Below are positions 1-9,305 of a stretch of DNA of 19,803 nucleotides, one piece after another (position 1 is the stretch's first letter; every line of letters begins with the position of its first letter). Position numbers and translations under genes: made by a program. The notes below the pieces were generated by a model. It had not been told where the DNA came from and made no database searches. It saw only the letters and a program-made list of their open reading frames with translations. The DNA lies in the NCBI GenBank assembly GCA_025351205.1, contig JANXWI010000119.1, positions 1 through 19,803 on the forward strand. The letters are read 5' to 3'. Source of the DNA: Deinococcus sp. GTDB taxonomy: Bacteria; Deinococcota; Deinococci; Deinococcales; Deinococcaceae.

Positions 1-94
1 GTTCGTCGCCTGATTTGCGCGGCGAAGCTTTGGCGAGTACGTCTTTCAGGTCTGCAAACGAGTGGTGGGTTCTGGCGATGGACGCGCCGTACAT
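1..94 (-). CDS. eutB: Ethanolamine ammonia-lyase large subunit EutB, N-terminal fragment (cut by window edge)
   Basis: Reading from the ATG at 92-94 leftwards gives 31 codons with no stop before the window ends. The peptide contains SFADLKDVLAKASPRKSGDE, which matches the start of EutB proteins (E. coli has FKDVKEVLAKANELRSGD). EutB with EutC forms the adenosylcobalamin-dependent lyase that converts ethanolamine to acetaldehyde and ammonia in the cytoplasm. The start is well placed: a Shine-Dalgarno-like GAGGTGA lies about 5 nt upstream of the ATG. The gene is the third in a minus-strand series after the permease and the dehydrogenase, 86 bp behind the latter, so it is probably co-transcribed. 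Only a short piece is visible, so the call rests on this N-terminal match and on the permease context; the catalytic and cobalamin-binding parts are outside the window. Confidence 0.72.
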   Translation of the reverse strand, partial: MYGASIARTHHSFADLKDVLAKASPRKSGDE

Positions 95-180
95 ACGATC
101 ACCTCGCTTCAGAGACAGACATGACGCGCTACGTGCCGGGCCGGGCCAGAAAGCCCTGGTATCAATCTACACGGGCAGAT

Positions 181-999
181 TCACACCGCCGTAAAGGCGT
201 TGTCCACGAACAGCTGCGCGCCGTTCACAAAGCTGGCCTCATCGCTGGCTAGAAACAGCGCGGCGCGGGCCACCTCTTCCGGCTCGCACAGCCTCCCCTG
301 CTGCGCGGCGATGGCGGCCTCCGAGGCGTCCACGCCCAGCGCCTGCAACTCGGCCACCTCGCGCAGCCCGTGCGGCGTCCGGATGAAGCCGGGGCACACC
401 GCATTGCAGCGCACGCCCCGGTCACGGTACTCGACGGCGATGGCGCGGGCAAACTGATGCACCGCCGCCTTGGTCACGCAGTACAGCACCTCCATCGGGG
501 TGACGGCCACCGCCGAGATGCTCGACGTGCAGACCACCGATCCCTTGCTGCGCGCCAGCATCGAGGGCAGCACGGCGCGCGTCATCAGGAACATGCTCTT
601 GACATTCACGGCCATCAGCGCGTCCCAGTCGGCCTCGGTAGTGTCGAGAAAGGGCTTGATGATGATGGTCCCGGCGTGGTTGAACAGCACGTCTATAAAG
701 CCGAAGGCGTCCAGGCCAAGCTGCACCGCCGCCGTTACCTCGGCGGCAACCGACACGTCAGCGCGGGCGAAGACCACCTGCGCCCCACTTGCCCGGAGTT
801 CGGCGGCCAGGGCCTCGCCTGCCTCGGCCTGCCGGTCCACGATGACGATGCTGGCTCCCTCTGCGGCGAACAGGCGCGAGGCGGCCTCGCCCACACCGCC
901 CGCCCCGCCCGAGATCAGGGCCACCCGGCCCACCAGTCGGCCTGCCGGGGCCGCGTGATGGTCCTGGCCCTCCGGCCCCGCTGAATGGAGGACGGCCAT
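181..999 (-). CDS. SDR-family NAD(P)-dependent oxidoreductase
   Basis: A 272-residue classical short-chain dehydrogenase/reductase with a Rossmann fold. Visible motifs are the glycine-rich cofactor loop SGGAGGVG (residues 31-38), the FNHAG equivalent of NNAG (106-110), the catalytic serine region TSS (158-160) and the YCVTK catalytic Tyr/Lys pair (Y173, K177), followed by PGFIRT. The C-terminus reads VDNAFTA where most relatives have VDGG. The ATG at 997-999 shares its A with the TGA stop of the permease upstream (TGATG), and no strong Shine-Dalgarno is present, so translation is probably coupled. Longer readings of this frame run into the permease and are shadow. The substrate is not evident. 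Being between a permease and eutB suggests a role in amino-alcohol or aldehyde metabolism, but that is inference from context. Confidence 0.9.
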   Translation of the reverse strand: MAVLHSAGPEGQDHHAAPAGRLVGRVALISGGAGGVGEAASRLFAAEGASIVIVDRQAEAGEALAAELRASGAQVVFARADVSVAAEVTAAVQLGLDAFGFIDVLFNHAGTIIIKPFLDTTEADWDALMAVNVKSMFLMTRAVLPSMLARSKGSVVCTSSISAVAVTPMEVLYCVTKAAVHQFARAIAVEYRDRGVRCNAVCPGFIRTPHGLREVAELQALGVDASEAAIAAQQGRLCEPEEVARAALFLASDEASFVNGAQLFVDNAFTAV

Positions 1000-2564
1000 C
1001 AGTCGTCGCTGGCCGGACCCAGCGTGCCTTCTGAGGCTTCCAGCTCGGCCTGCCGGACCCGCAGCGTGTCGCCGATGGGCGGCCCCTTGAAGCGGCCACG
1101 CTCCAGGCCGTACCACACGGCGGCAGTGATCGCCAGGAAGCCGAGCGTGATGGGCAGCGCCTTGCCGTTGGGCGGCTGGACCCCGATCACGAAGATCATC
1201 ACGACGGCCACGCCCACCAGGGCCGCCACCACGCGGTACAACGGCCCCATGTTCCAGGGTCCCATAACGGTCCAGCTGCGCCCGTAAGCGAACAGCCCCA
1301 TCACGATGGGCAACCCGTAAGACAAGAACAGGAAAATGACTGTGACCGAGACGATGGTGGTGTAGGCCGGGGTGTAGAGCGTGAACAGCACGCTGATGAT
1401 GGCCATGGTCCAGACGGCGACCACCGGGGTGCGGTGGGCGGGATGCACGCTGCGCAGCGCCTTTGAAAAGGGCAGGCCGCCGTCGCGGGCAAAGGCGTAG
1501 GTCATGCGCGAGACGCTGGTGACCGTCGCCAACCCGCACAGAAACTGGGCCAGGAAAATCCCGACGTACAGCGCCGTCTTGAGGGCCGCCGGCAGCACCG
1601 CGTCCAGGGTGTTGAAGAACACCCCGAAGCCGCTGGCCGCCGCCGTCTTCATGTCGGGAATGGCGAGCACGAAGGCGCACAGCATGATCCAGCCAAACAG
1701 TGAAGACCACGCCACGCTGCCCACGATGCCCCGGGGCACCGCCCGCTGGGCGTCCACGGTCTCCTCGGCGGTGTGGGCGGACGCGTCGAAGCCCGTGATG
1801 GTATAGATGGGCAGCAACAGGCACAGCAGAAACAGGCTGATCAGGCTGGCGTTCTGCGGCCACACCTCGCCGCCGACCTTGCCGCTGTAGTTGGTGAAAG
1901 TCCAGAGGCGCGAGAAGTCGTGGGTGGGCGCGTAGATCAGCAGGGAAACGGTCAGGACCAGCGCCACGGCGAAAATCAGGTAGCCGCTCAGGTCAGTCAG
2001 GCGGGTGGTGAGCCGGATGCCGAAGTGGTTGACCAGCGCCTGGATCACCGTGAAGCTGATGACAAAGGCCGCCTGCGTGCCGATGTTGTCGGTCAGGCCG
2101 AGCGCCTTGCCAAAGGCCCCGATCACGAAGAAGTAGGTGCCGACGTTGATGGCTCCCAGCACCGTGACCAGCCCGATCAGGTTGAGCCACGCCGTCAGCC
2201 AGCCCCAGCCGCGCCCGCCCAGCACGCTGCCCCAGTGGTACAGGCCGCCCGCCGTCGGATAGGCGCTGGCGATCTGGGCCATGCCCAGCGCGAAAAGCAG
2301 ACTGATCAGGCAGCCGAGCGGCCAGCCGAGGCCGATGCTGGCCCCACCGACGCTGCTGATGCCCTGCCCCAGCGAGTTGATGCCGCCCGACAGAATGCAG
2401 ATGATCGAGAACGAGATAGCGAAGTTGGAGAAGCCCTTCATGCGGCGCGACAGCTCCTGCTTGTAACCCATCGAGGCCAGTTGGTGCTCGTCGTTGCTCA
2501 GCCCTGGTGTGTGGCCGGGAACTCCTGCCTGCGTCATGTCCGTTGTTCTGGTCTCGCGGCTCAA
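999..2564 (-). CDS. APC-superfamily permease, probable ethanolamine or amino acid transporter
   Basis: A 521-residue polytopic inner-membrane protein with about 12 hydrophobic segments. The N-terminal region contains the APC-type stretch GFSNFAISFSIICILSGG near the first helix, followed by helices rich in Gly and Ala. The tail after about residue 490 is hydrophilic. These features fit the amino acid-polyamine-organocation superfamily, close to GABA and ethanolamine permease types. Position at the head of a transcript running into an SDR gene and eutB makes ethanolamine a reasonable substrate, but the sequence alone does not fix it. The start is taken as TTG at 2562-2564 because an AGGGGGT Shine-Dalgarno lies 7 nt upstream; an ATG nine codons later (2535-2537) is the alternative and has weaker upstream pairing. 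The stop overlaps the start of the dehydrogenase by one base. Confidence 0.88.
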   Translation of the reverse strand: MSRETRTTDMTQAGVPGHTPGLSNDEHQLASMGYKQELSRRMKGFSNFAISFSIICILSGGINSLGQGISSVGGASIGLGWPLGCLISLLFALGMAQIASAYPTAGGLYHWGSVLGGRGWGWLTAWLNLIGLVTVLGAINVGTYFFVIGAFGKALGLTDNIGTQAAFVISFTVIQALVNHFGIRLTTRLTDLSGYLIFAVALVLTVSLLIYAPTHDFSRLWTFTNYSGKVGGEVWPQNASLISLFLLCLLLPIYTITGFDASAHTAEETVDAQRAVPRGIVGSVAWSSLFGWIMLCAFVLAIPDMKTAAASGFGVFFNTLDAVLPAALKTALYVGIFLAQFLCGLATVTSVSRMTYAFARDGGLPFSKALRSVHPAHRTPVVAVWTMAIISVLFTLYTPAYTTIVSVTVIFLFLSYGLPIVMGLFAYGRSWTVMGPWNMGPLYRVVAALVGVAVVMIFVIGVQPPNGKALPITLGFLAITAAVWYGLERGRFKGPPIGDTLRVRQAELEASEGTLGPASDD

Positions 2565-2977
2565 GTCGTTTACCCCCTGTCAGGAAAGGACGAAACAGTG
2601 TCGTGGCGGCCCAAATGAAGCAGTTCAGACGCAAGCTGGAGCGGGCTGGTCGGCCAGCGGCAGAATGTTCTGGGGAGTATACATGAGAATATGGTCAAGG
2701 CGGATAAAGTGATTGAAGGCAGGATTGTCTCCTGGCCTGACTTTTTTGTATAAAATAATTGTGAAAATGTGCTGCTGATCGATTGCTGATCCACGTTGTG
2801 GCTCCCCGCCCACAGACGCTTACAGACGGTCACCTGCCGCTGAACCGAATCCACTGTCTTGAGTTCGCCACTCCGCAACCGTTGTTGTAAGAACAGACCA
2901 GCGGTGACAGGCAGCCCGCTCGGACGAGACCCAAAACCATGCAATTGAAAAGCCTGATTCCTTGCTAGACTCGCGTA
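2565..2977. promoter_or_regulatory. Divergent intergenic region between permease operon and M42 peptidase
   Basis: A 413-bp spacer from which the permease operon (minus) and the peptidase (plus) diverge. For the minus strand a TATACT -10-like box is at 2676-2681, with a poor -35 at 17 bp; a TTGACC at 2693-2698 is only 11 bp away, so the promoter assignment is weak. An AT-rich patch with a T run and TATAAAAT lies at about 2740-2775. The plus-strand promoter for the peptidase is given separately. No small gene with a credible start was found here. Confidence 0.4.
2945..2971 (+). promoter_or_regulatory. Leaderless promoter of the M42 peptidase
   Basis: TTGAAA (2945-2950) and TAGACT (2966-2971) are separated by 15 bp, and a TGC precedes the -10, giving an extended -10 (TGnTAGACT). 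Exactly 6 nt separate the -10 from the ATG at 2978, so the predicted first transcribed base is at or next to the A of the start codon. No Shine-Dalgarno is present between them, as expected for a leaderless mRNA. Confidence 0.65.
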
Positions 2978-4033
2978 ATGAACCTGGACTTTTTAAAGGC
3001 GCTGCTCACGGCAGCCGCTCCCAGCGGGTACGAGGCCCGCGCCTCGCTGATCTGGAAAACCGAGGCCGAGACCTTTGCCGACCGCGTGAGTGAGGACCAC
3101 TACGGCAACGTGTACGCCGAGATCAATCCGCCCGCTGATGGCCCTGGCCGCCCGATTGCCCTGATGGGCCACCTCGACGAGATCGGGCTGATGGTGTCGC
3201 ACGTGGGCGACAAGGGCATGATCGCCTTCCTGGGCATCGGCGGCTGGGACCCGCAGGTGCTGGTCGGGCAGCGTATCCGGCTGCTGGCTGAAGACGGCGA
3301 CGTGCTGGGCGTGATCGGCAAGAAGGCCATTCACGTCATGGACGACAGGGACAAGAGCAAAGCCAGCAAGCTCGAAGACCTGTGGATCGACACCGCGCTG
3401 GACATCGAAGAGGTCAGGCGGCGCATTCCGGTGGGCACCGTGGGCGTGATCGAGCAGCCACCCATCGAGCAGAACGGGCACCTGATCAGCAAGGCCATCG
3501 ACAACCGGGCCGGGGCCTTCATCGTGCTCGAAGCCCTGCGGGCCATGAAGGCGGCGGGCGTCACGGCCCACGTGGTCGCGGTGGGCACCTCGCAGGAGGA
3601 GATCGGCTGTTTCGGCGCGCAGGTCAGCGGCTTCCGGCTCGACCCGACGGCAGGCGTGGTGGTGGACGTGACGCACGAGACCTTACAGCCCGGCGTGGAC
3701 GAGAAGAAATACGGCGTCGCGCCGTTTGGCAGCGGCGCGAACCTGGCGGTGGGCGCGATGATCAGTCCGGTCATCGTTCGCCAGATGCAGACGGTGGCCC
3801 GCGCCCAGGACATTCCTTTCACCCTTTCAGCCAGTCCGCGCTACACCGGTACCGACGCCGATTCTCTGGCGCTGGCGCGCGCAGGCGTGCCGCTGGCCGT
3901 GGTCAGCATTCCCAACCGCTACATGCACTCGCCCAGCGAGATGGTGCGCCTGAGCGACGTGCAGGCCTGCATCGACCTGATCACGGGCTGGGTGGGGAGC
4001 CTGAGCGGCGAGCAGGACTACACCCGCAGATAG
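2978..4033 (+). CDS. M42 family metallopeptidase (glutamyl/deblocking aminopeptidase type)
   Basis: A 351-residue cytosolic aminopeptidase of the M42 family, the size usual for the family. The protein opens with the typical APSGYE stretch. Expected dinuclear metal ligands are all present: GHLDE (H65, D67), IDNRAG (D175), SQEEIG (E207 as general base, E208 as ligand), VVDVTH (D230) and YMHSPSE (H317). GTDADSLA near residue 290 is also characteristic. M42 enzymes form large tetrahedral dodecamers that trim peptides; family members differ in residue preference and some were first annotated as endoglucanases (FrvX/CelM), so the exact specificity is open. It is transcribed alone from a leaderless promoter and ends 8 bp from the convergent toxin gene, with no recognisable terminator in that gap. 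Confidence 0.93.
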   Translation: MNLDFLKALLTAAAPSGYEARASLIWKTEAETFADRVSEDHYGNVYAEINPPADGPGRPIALMGHLDEIGLMVSHVGDKGMIAFLGIGGWDPQVLVGQRIRLLAEDGDVLGVIGKKAIHVMDDRDKSKASKLEDLWIDTALDIEEVRRRIPVGTVGVIEQPPIEQNGHLISKAIDNRAGAFIVLEALRAMKAAGVTAHVVAVGTSQEEIGCFGAQVSGFRLDPTAGVVVDVTHETLQPGVDEKKYGVAPFGSGANLAVGAMISPVIVRQMQTVARAQDIPFTLSASPRYTGTDADSLALARAGVPLAVVSIPNRYMHSPSEMVRLSDVQACIDLITGWVGSLSGEQDYTRR

Positions 4034-4041
4034 AGAAGTCT

Positions 4042-4392
4042 TCAGAGGACGAGATGCAGGCGCAGCGCGTTGTCCAGCTTCTGCATCAACGTGTCGGATA
4101 AATGTCCGACAGCCGCGCTGCCGAAACGACTGAATCCGATGGTCCGTACCTGCTCAGCTTGCGCCTTGCTGTCTTCATTCAATCCTGTCTCGGCTGCCGT
4201 CAGCAGAACTTGGAAGTCATAGATTCTGGTTACGTTGGTCGTGAGTGGGATAACGGTTACCACTCCTGTACCGAGGCGCTCAGCCACACGGTTCATTCCA
4301 TCATTGCTGACGATCACCACTGGGCGCTTCTTATCTGCCTCGCTCACTCGTGCTGGGTTAAGATCTGCGACATAGATGTCACCGCGACGCAT
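4042..4392 (-). CDS. mazF: MazF/PemK-family toxin (endoribonuclease)
   Basis: A 116-residue protein starting MRRGDIYVADLNP, with K-RPVVIVSND and a later VIPLT stretch, all typical of the MazF/PemK fold. Family members are sequence-specific single-strand RNases that inhibit translation until bound by the antitoxin. The start ATG (4390-4392) overlaps the end of the antitoxin gene by 14 bp, which is the usual antitoxin-first TA arrangement and suggests coupling; a GTG at 4408-4410 is a possible alternative start. Longer upstream reading frame is not supported. The 3' end faces the M42 peptidase gene at a distance of 8 bp. Base composition is visibly lower in GC than the flanking operons, consistent with acquisition by transfer. 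Toxin activity is inferred from family. Confidence 0.88.
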   Translation of the reverse strand: MRRGDIYVADLNPARVSEADKKRPVVIVSNDGMNRVAERLGTGVVTVIPLTTNVTRIYDFQVLLTAAETGLNEDSKAQAEQVRTIGFSRFGSAAVGHLSDTLMQKLDNALRLHLVL

Positions 4393-4621
4393 CAGAACCC
4401 AGGCCGTCACCCACGACAGCGTCCCATACCTCAGCCTCGCCGCTCGCCTGCCACTCCTCAGTGGCGGCTGCATATTGAGACTCAAGCTCTTTTTCGCGCA
4501 GGAGACGCACAGCCCTCGCGATTACTTCAGATTTCGAGCGCACGGCGTGGGTTGTTTGATAATCCCCCAGAAAGGCCACGAGCGGCTCTTCAAGGCTGAT
4601 GCTGAGCTTTTCTACGGTCAT
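4379..4621 (-). CDS. Ribbon-helix-helix-type antitoxin of the MazF pair
   Basis: An 80-residue acidic protein. The N-terminal part (TVEKLSISLEEPLVAFL, then RSKSEVIARAVRLLREKE) has the short strand followed by two helices expected of a ribbon-helix-helix DNA-binding domain; the C-terminal part (AAATEEWQASGEAEVWDAV) is acidic and likely to wrap the toxin. Antitoxins of this kind usually autorepress their own promoter. The ATG at 4619-4621 is chosen because a TATGCT -10 box ends 6 nt before it, giving a leaderless transcript; the frame upstream of it runs across the terminator of the ABC operon and is not credible coding. The stop lies inside the toxin gene. It could be called MazE-like, but similarity is to RHH antitoxins, not to E. 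coli MazE. Confidence 0.8.
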   Translation of the reverse strand: MTVEKLSISLEEPLVAFLGDYQTTHAVRSKSEVIARAVRLLREKELESQYAAATEEWQASGEAEVWDAVVGDGLGSDASR

Positions 4622-4627
4622 AACAGC

Positions 4628-4633
4628 AGCATA
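4628..4633 (-). promoter_or_regulatory. -10 box of leaderless mazEF promoter
   Basis: TATGCT on the minus strand ends 6 nt upstream of the antitoxin ATG. No good -35 is seen at 16-18 bp. The spacing matches other leaderless starts in this window. Confidence 0.5.
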
Positions 4634-4673
4634 CTCCGGATGGTAGGAAAAGAGTAGGAAGAGTGATAGCACC

Positions 4674-4713
4674 AAAAAACCTCCCTGCCCGTCGCCAGGC
4701 AGAGAGCTTTTTT
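4674..4713. terminator. Bidirectional intrinsic terminator
   Basis: An inverted repeat (CTCCCTGCC / GGCAGAGAG with one G-T type mismatch, 4681-4707) is flanked by AAAAAA on the left and TTTTTT on the right, so it can act on either strand. On the minus strand it lies 10 bp beyond the stop of the last ABC transporter gene and upstream of the toxin-antitoxin promoter, so it insulates the TA pair from the long transporter transcript. Confidence 0.8.
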
Positions 4714-4722
4714 CATCTGAAG

Positions 4723-6917
<2,195 letters not shown>

Positions 6918-7026
6918 TCGCCCCCCCTTGTGGTTCGTGATAGTGCCCTTTCTCTCTGAAGACCCGGTGGGTGCGGCGAAGGGAAAACCTGCCTCCATAC
7001 GCCAGATGGCCCAGGCCCGCCAGACA

Positions 7027-7054
7027 TTGGCGCATCATATCAGGATTGCGCCAA
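7027..7054. repeat. Perfect inverted repeat between permease and ATPase genes
   Basis: TTGGCGCA and TGCGCCAA form perfect 8-bp arms around a 12-nt loop, in the 165-bp gap between the second permease and the first ATPase. No T-run follows on either strand. It may be an mRNA stem-loop that tunes relative expression within the operon, or a protein-binding palindrome. Confidence 0.6.
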
Positions 7055-7082
7055 ACGTCTGCTGTGCACGGAAACACGGCTT

Positions 7083-8219
7083 CTACTGGCGTTTGCGCGG
7101 GTCGAAGGCGTCGCGCAGACCGTCGCCCAGCAGCTGATAGCACATCACCGTAAACACGATGAAGAAGCCCGGTATCAGCATCCAGGGGCGGTCTGTGATG
7201 CTGGCGATGCCGCCGTCCTGGGTCTGGTTGAGCAGCGTGCCCCAGCTGACGTAGGGTTCCACGGCGCCGATGCCCAGGAAACTCAGGCCGCTTTCGAGCA
7301 AAATGGTGCCCGGAATGGCGAGGCTGAGCGTCACGATCAGGTAACTGGTCATGCTGGGCAGCATGTGCCGGAACATGATGCGGCCCTGCGAGGACCCCAG
7401 TGCGTTGGCCGCCGTCACGTAGTCCTGCTCGCGCACCGACAGCAGCTGGCTGCGGATGGTGCGGGCCAGGTCGCCCCAGGAGATAAACGCCAGGATGCAC
7501 AGCAGCAGAAACAGCACCAGGATCGGGTTGGCCCCCTGCGGAAACAGCGAGCGCAGCAGAATGAGCAGAAACAGGTAGGGAATGGCCGAGATCACCTCGA
7601 TGAAACGGTTGATCACGTTGTCCACCCAGCCCCGGAAGTAGGCGGCGAGCGACCCCATCACCATGCCGATCAACGTGCTGATGAGCACCGACAGCACGCC
7701 GATGGTCAGCGAAATCTGCGAGGCGTAGATGGTGCGGGTGAACAGGTCGCGGCCCAGTCCCTCCGCGCCCCACAGGAAAATCTTGCAGTTGGGGTTACCG
7801 GTGCCGAACAGGTGCAGGTTGCCTGCAATGCCCAGAATGCGGTAGGTGTCGCCGGGCAGGAACCACCTGACCGGGCACTTCTCGCCGGTGGGGCGAAATT
7901 CCTGCAAGAAGGTGGTGGGGTTCATGGTCTGAGCAAATTTCTCGACGTACAGGCCCCAGGCCCCGGTTTTGGGGTCGCGGAAATGCAGCGGCGTGGGGGC
8001 GTGGTAGCGGGTGATCGAGGTGGTGCTGTAGTTGCTCAGGCCGTCCGGAGCGACAAACGGCGCGAAGATCGCCAGCACGTACAGCAGGATGATAAACACC
8101 CCGCCCGTGGAGGCCAGGCGGTTGCGGCAAAACTGGCCCCAGGCCACCTGGAGCTGAGACTGGGCGCGGGCCGTGGTGCGCGGGGGCGCGGGCTGGATGG
8201 GGGTCGGGAGGGCCGTCAT
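7083..8219 (-). CDS. ABC transporter permease (OppC/DppC type)
   Basis: A 378-residue inner-membrane permease of the binding-protein-dependent transport family. After a short cytoplasmic N-terminus, helix 1 (GGVFIILLYVLAIFAPFVAP) is followed by an extended periplasmic segment of roughly 110 residues before EGLGRDLFTRTIY, the usual lead-in to the transmembrane domain. Five more helices follow, with the EAA-type coupling loop VTAANALGSSQGRIMFRHMLP. The extended external loop is longer than in enteric OppC (about 300 residues). The ATG at 8217-8219 is one base beyond the TGA of the preceding permease, so translation is coupled. Partner of the upstream permease in the membrane channel of the importer. 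Confidence 0.92.
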   Translation of the reverse strand: MTALPTPIQPAPPRTTARAQSQLQVAWGQFCRNRLASTGGVFIILLYVLAIFAPFVAPDGLSNYSTTSITRYHAPTPLHFRDPKTGAWGLYVEKFAQTMNPTTFLQEFRPTGEKCPVRWFLPGDTYRILGIAGNLHLFGTGNPNCKIFLWGAEGLGRDLFTRTIYASQISLTIGVLSVLISTLIGMVMGSLAAYFRGWVDNVINRFIEVISAIPYLFLLILLRSLFPQGANPILVLFLLLCILAFISWGDLARTIRSQLLSVREQDYVTAANALGSSQGRIMFRHMLPSMTSYLIVTLSLAIPGTILLESGLSFLGIGAVEPYVSWGTLLNQTQDGGIASITDRPWMLIPGFFIVFTVMCYQLLGDGLRDAFDPRKRQ

Positions 8220-8220
8220 G

Positions 8221-9201
8221 TCAGTTGAACCTGATGCGGGGATCGGCAACCGCCAGCAGAATGTCGCTGATGGCGTTGCCTAAAAACAGCAGCACCATCG
8301 GCAGAATCGAGAAGGCGGCCACCAGATAGAAATCCTGCGCCCCGATGGCGTCCAGCAGCATCGGCGTGATGCCGGGATACGAGAACACCACCTCGACGAA
8401 GCCCGCTCCACCGATCAATCCCGGCAGCAGCCCCCCGATTCCGGCCACGAAGGGAATGATGGCGTTGCGAAAGGTGTGACGGTAGATGACCCAGAACTCG
8501 GGAACGCCCTTGCTGCGGGCGGTTCGCACAAAGTCGCTGCGCAGGTGTTCGAGCATCTGACCGCGCAGCACGCGGGTAAACCCGGCCACCCCGCCGACGG
8601 CGGCCACCAGCCCCGGGATGAGCAGGTGTTTGAGCGTGTCCCAGAACTTGCCGAGGAGGCCCAGAGAATCGTAGCCGTCGCTGGTCATGCCGATCATGGG
8701 CACGTTCAGACCGGTGGCCTGCCGGAACTTGAGAATCCCGAAGATGGTCAGCAGCGCCAGAAAGAAGCTGGGAAAGCCCAGCAGGAAATAGAACACCACG
8801 CCGCTGATCCGGTCCCCAAAGCTGTACTGCCGCACCGCGCCGTACACGCCCAGCGGAATGCTGATGGCGTAGAACAGCACCAGATTGACCAGCACCAGCT
8901 TGAACGAGTTGACCACGCGCGGCCAGGCCACGTCCAGCACCGGCTGGGTGTAACTGAAGCTCAGGCCCAGGTTGCCGTGCAGCAGGTTCCAGAGCCACTG
9001 AAAATACTGCTGCCAGACGGGCTTGTTGAGGCCGAACTGCTCGGCGAGGTTGCGAAGCTGCTGCTCGCTGATGCCGGGGTTGAGCTTGGCGGGCGTCAGG
9101 AAATCGCCGGGCGCGAGCTGGATGATCGAAAACACCAGCACGGTTGCCAGCAGAAAGGTCGGTAGAAGATTGAGCAGTCGTCTGAACAGAAACGTGACCA
9201 T
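8221..9201 (-). CDS. ABC transporter permease (OppB/DppB type)
   Basis: A 326-residue permease beginning MVTFLFRRLLNLLPTFLLAT, the standard OppB/DppB opening helix, followed by the periplasmic segment ending in FGLNKPVWQQYFQWL and the GNLGLSFSY stretch, then five further helices with the coupling loop FVRTARSKGVPEFWVIYRHTFRNA. Length is normal for the family. The ATG at 9199-9201 has a GGAGG Shine-Dalgarno about 6 nt upstream. It lies 104 bp after the binding-protein gene, with a stem-loop in between, and directly before its partner permease. Confidence 0.94.
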   Translation of the reverse strand: MVTFLFRRLLNLLPTFLLATVLVFSIIQLAPGDFLTPAKLNPGISEQQLRNLAEQFGLNKPVWQQYFQWLWNLLHGNLGLSFSYTQPVLDVAWPRVVNSFKLVLVNLVLFYAISIPLGVYGAVRQYSFGDRISGVVFYFLLGFPSFFLALLTIFGILKFRQATGLNVPMIGMTSDGYDSLGLLGKFWDTLKHLLIPGLVAAVGGVAGFTRVLRGQMLEHLRSDFVRTARSKGVPEFWVIYRHTFRNAIIPFVAGIGGLLPGLIGGAGFVEVVFSYPGITPMLLDAIGAQDFYLVAAFSILPMVLLFLGNAISDILLAVADPRIRFN

Positions 9202-9258
9202 ATGGCCCTCCAGAACACTTCACGCACCCATGTGAACCTGTGCCTCACATCATGGGCC

Positions 9259-9289
9259 AGGGGCAGCCCACATCACGCGGGCCACCCCT
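9259..9289 (-). repeat. Stem-loop between binding-protein and permease genes
   Basis: Arms of 11 bp (AGGGGCAGCCC and GGGCCACCCCT) pair except for two central mismatches, with a 9-nt loop. It lies 16 bp beyond the stop of the binding-protein gene. Stem-loops here, as known for malE-malF, protect the upstream message from 3' decay and partly attenuate downstream transcription, giving excess binding protein. That role is inference. Confidence 0.6.
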
Positions 9290-9305
9290 GCTTGCCAAGA
9301 CTGCC

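Noticed and set aside
1000..1863. Extension of the SDR reading frame to 560 codons
   Set aside because: The upstream part lies antiphase within the permease gene and is rich in Arg, Gly and His, a high-GC shadow; the SDR domain starts at 999.
2738..2775. Strong promoter in the AT-rich patch
   Set aside because: TATAAAAT resembles a -10, but no -35 at proper spacing and no gene at a suitable distance could be assigned.
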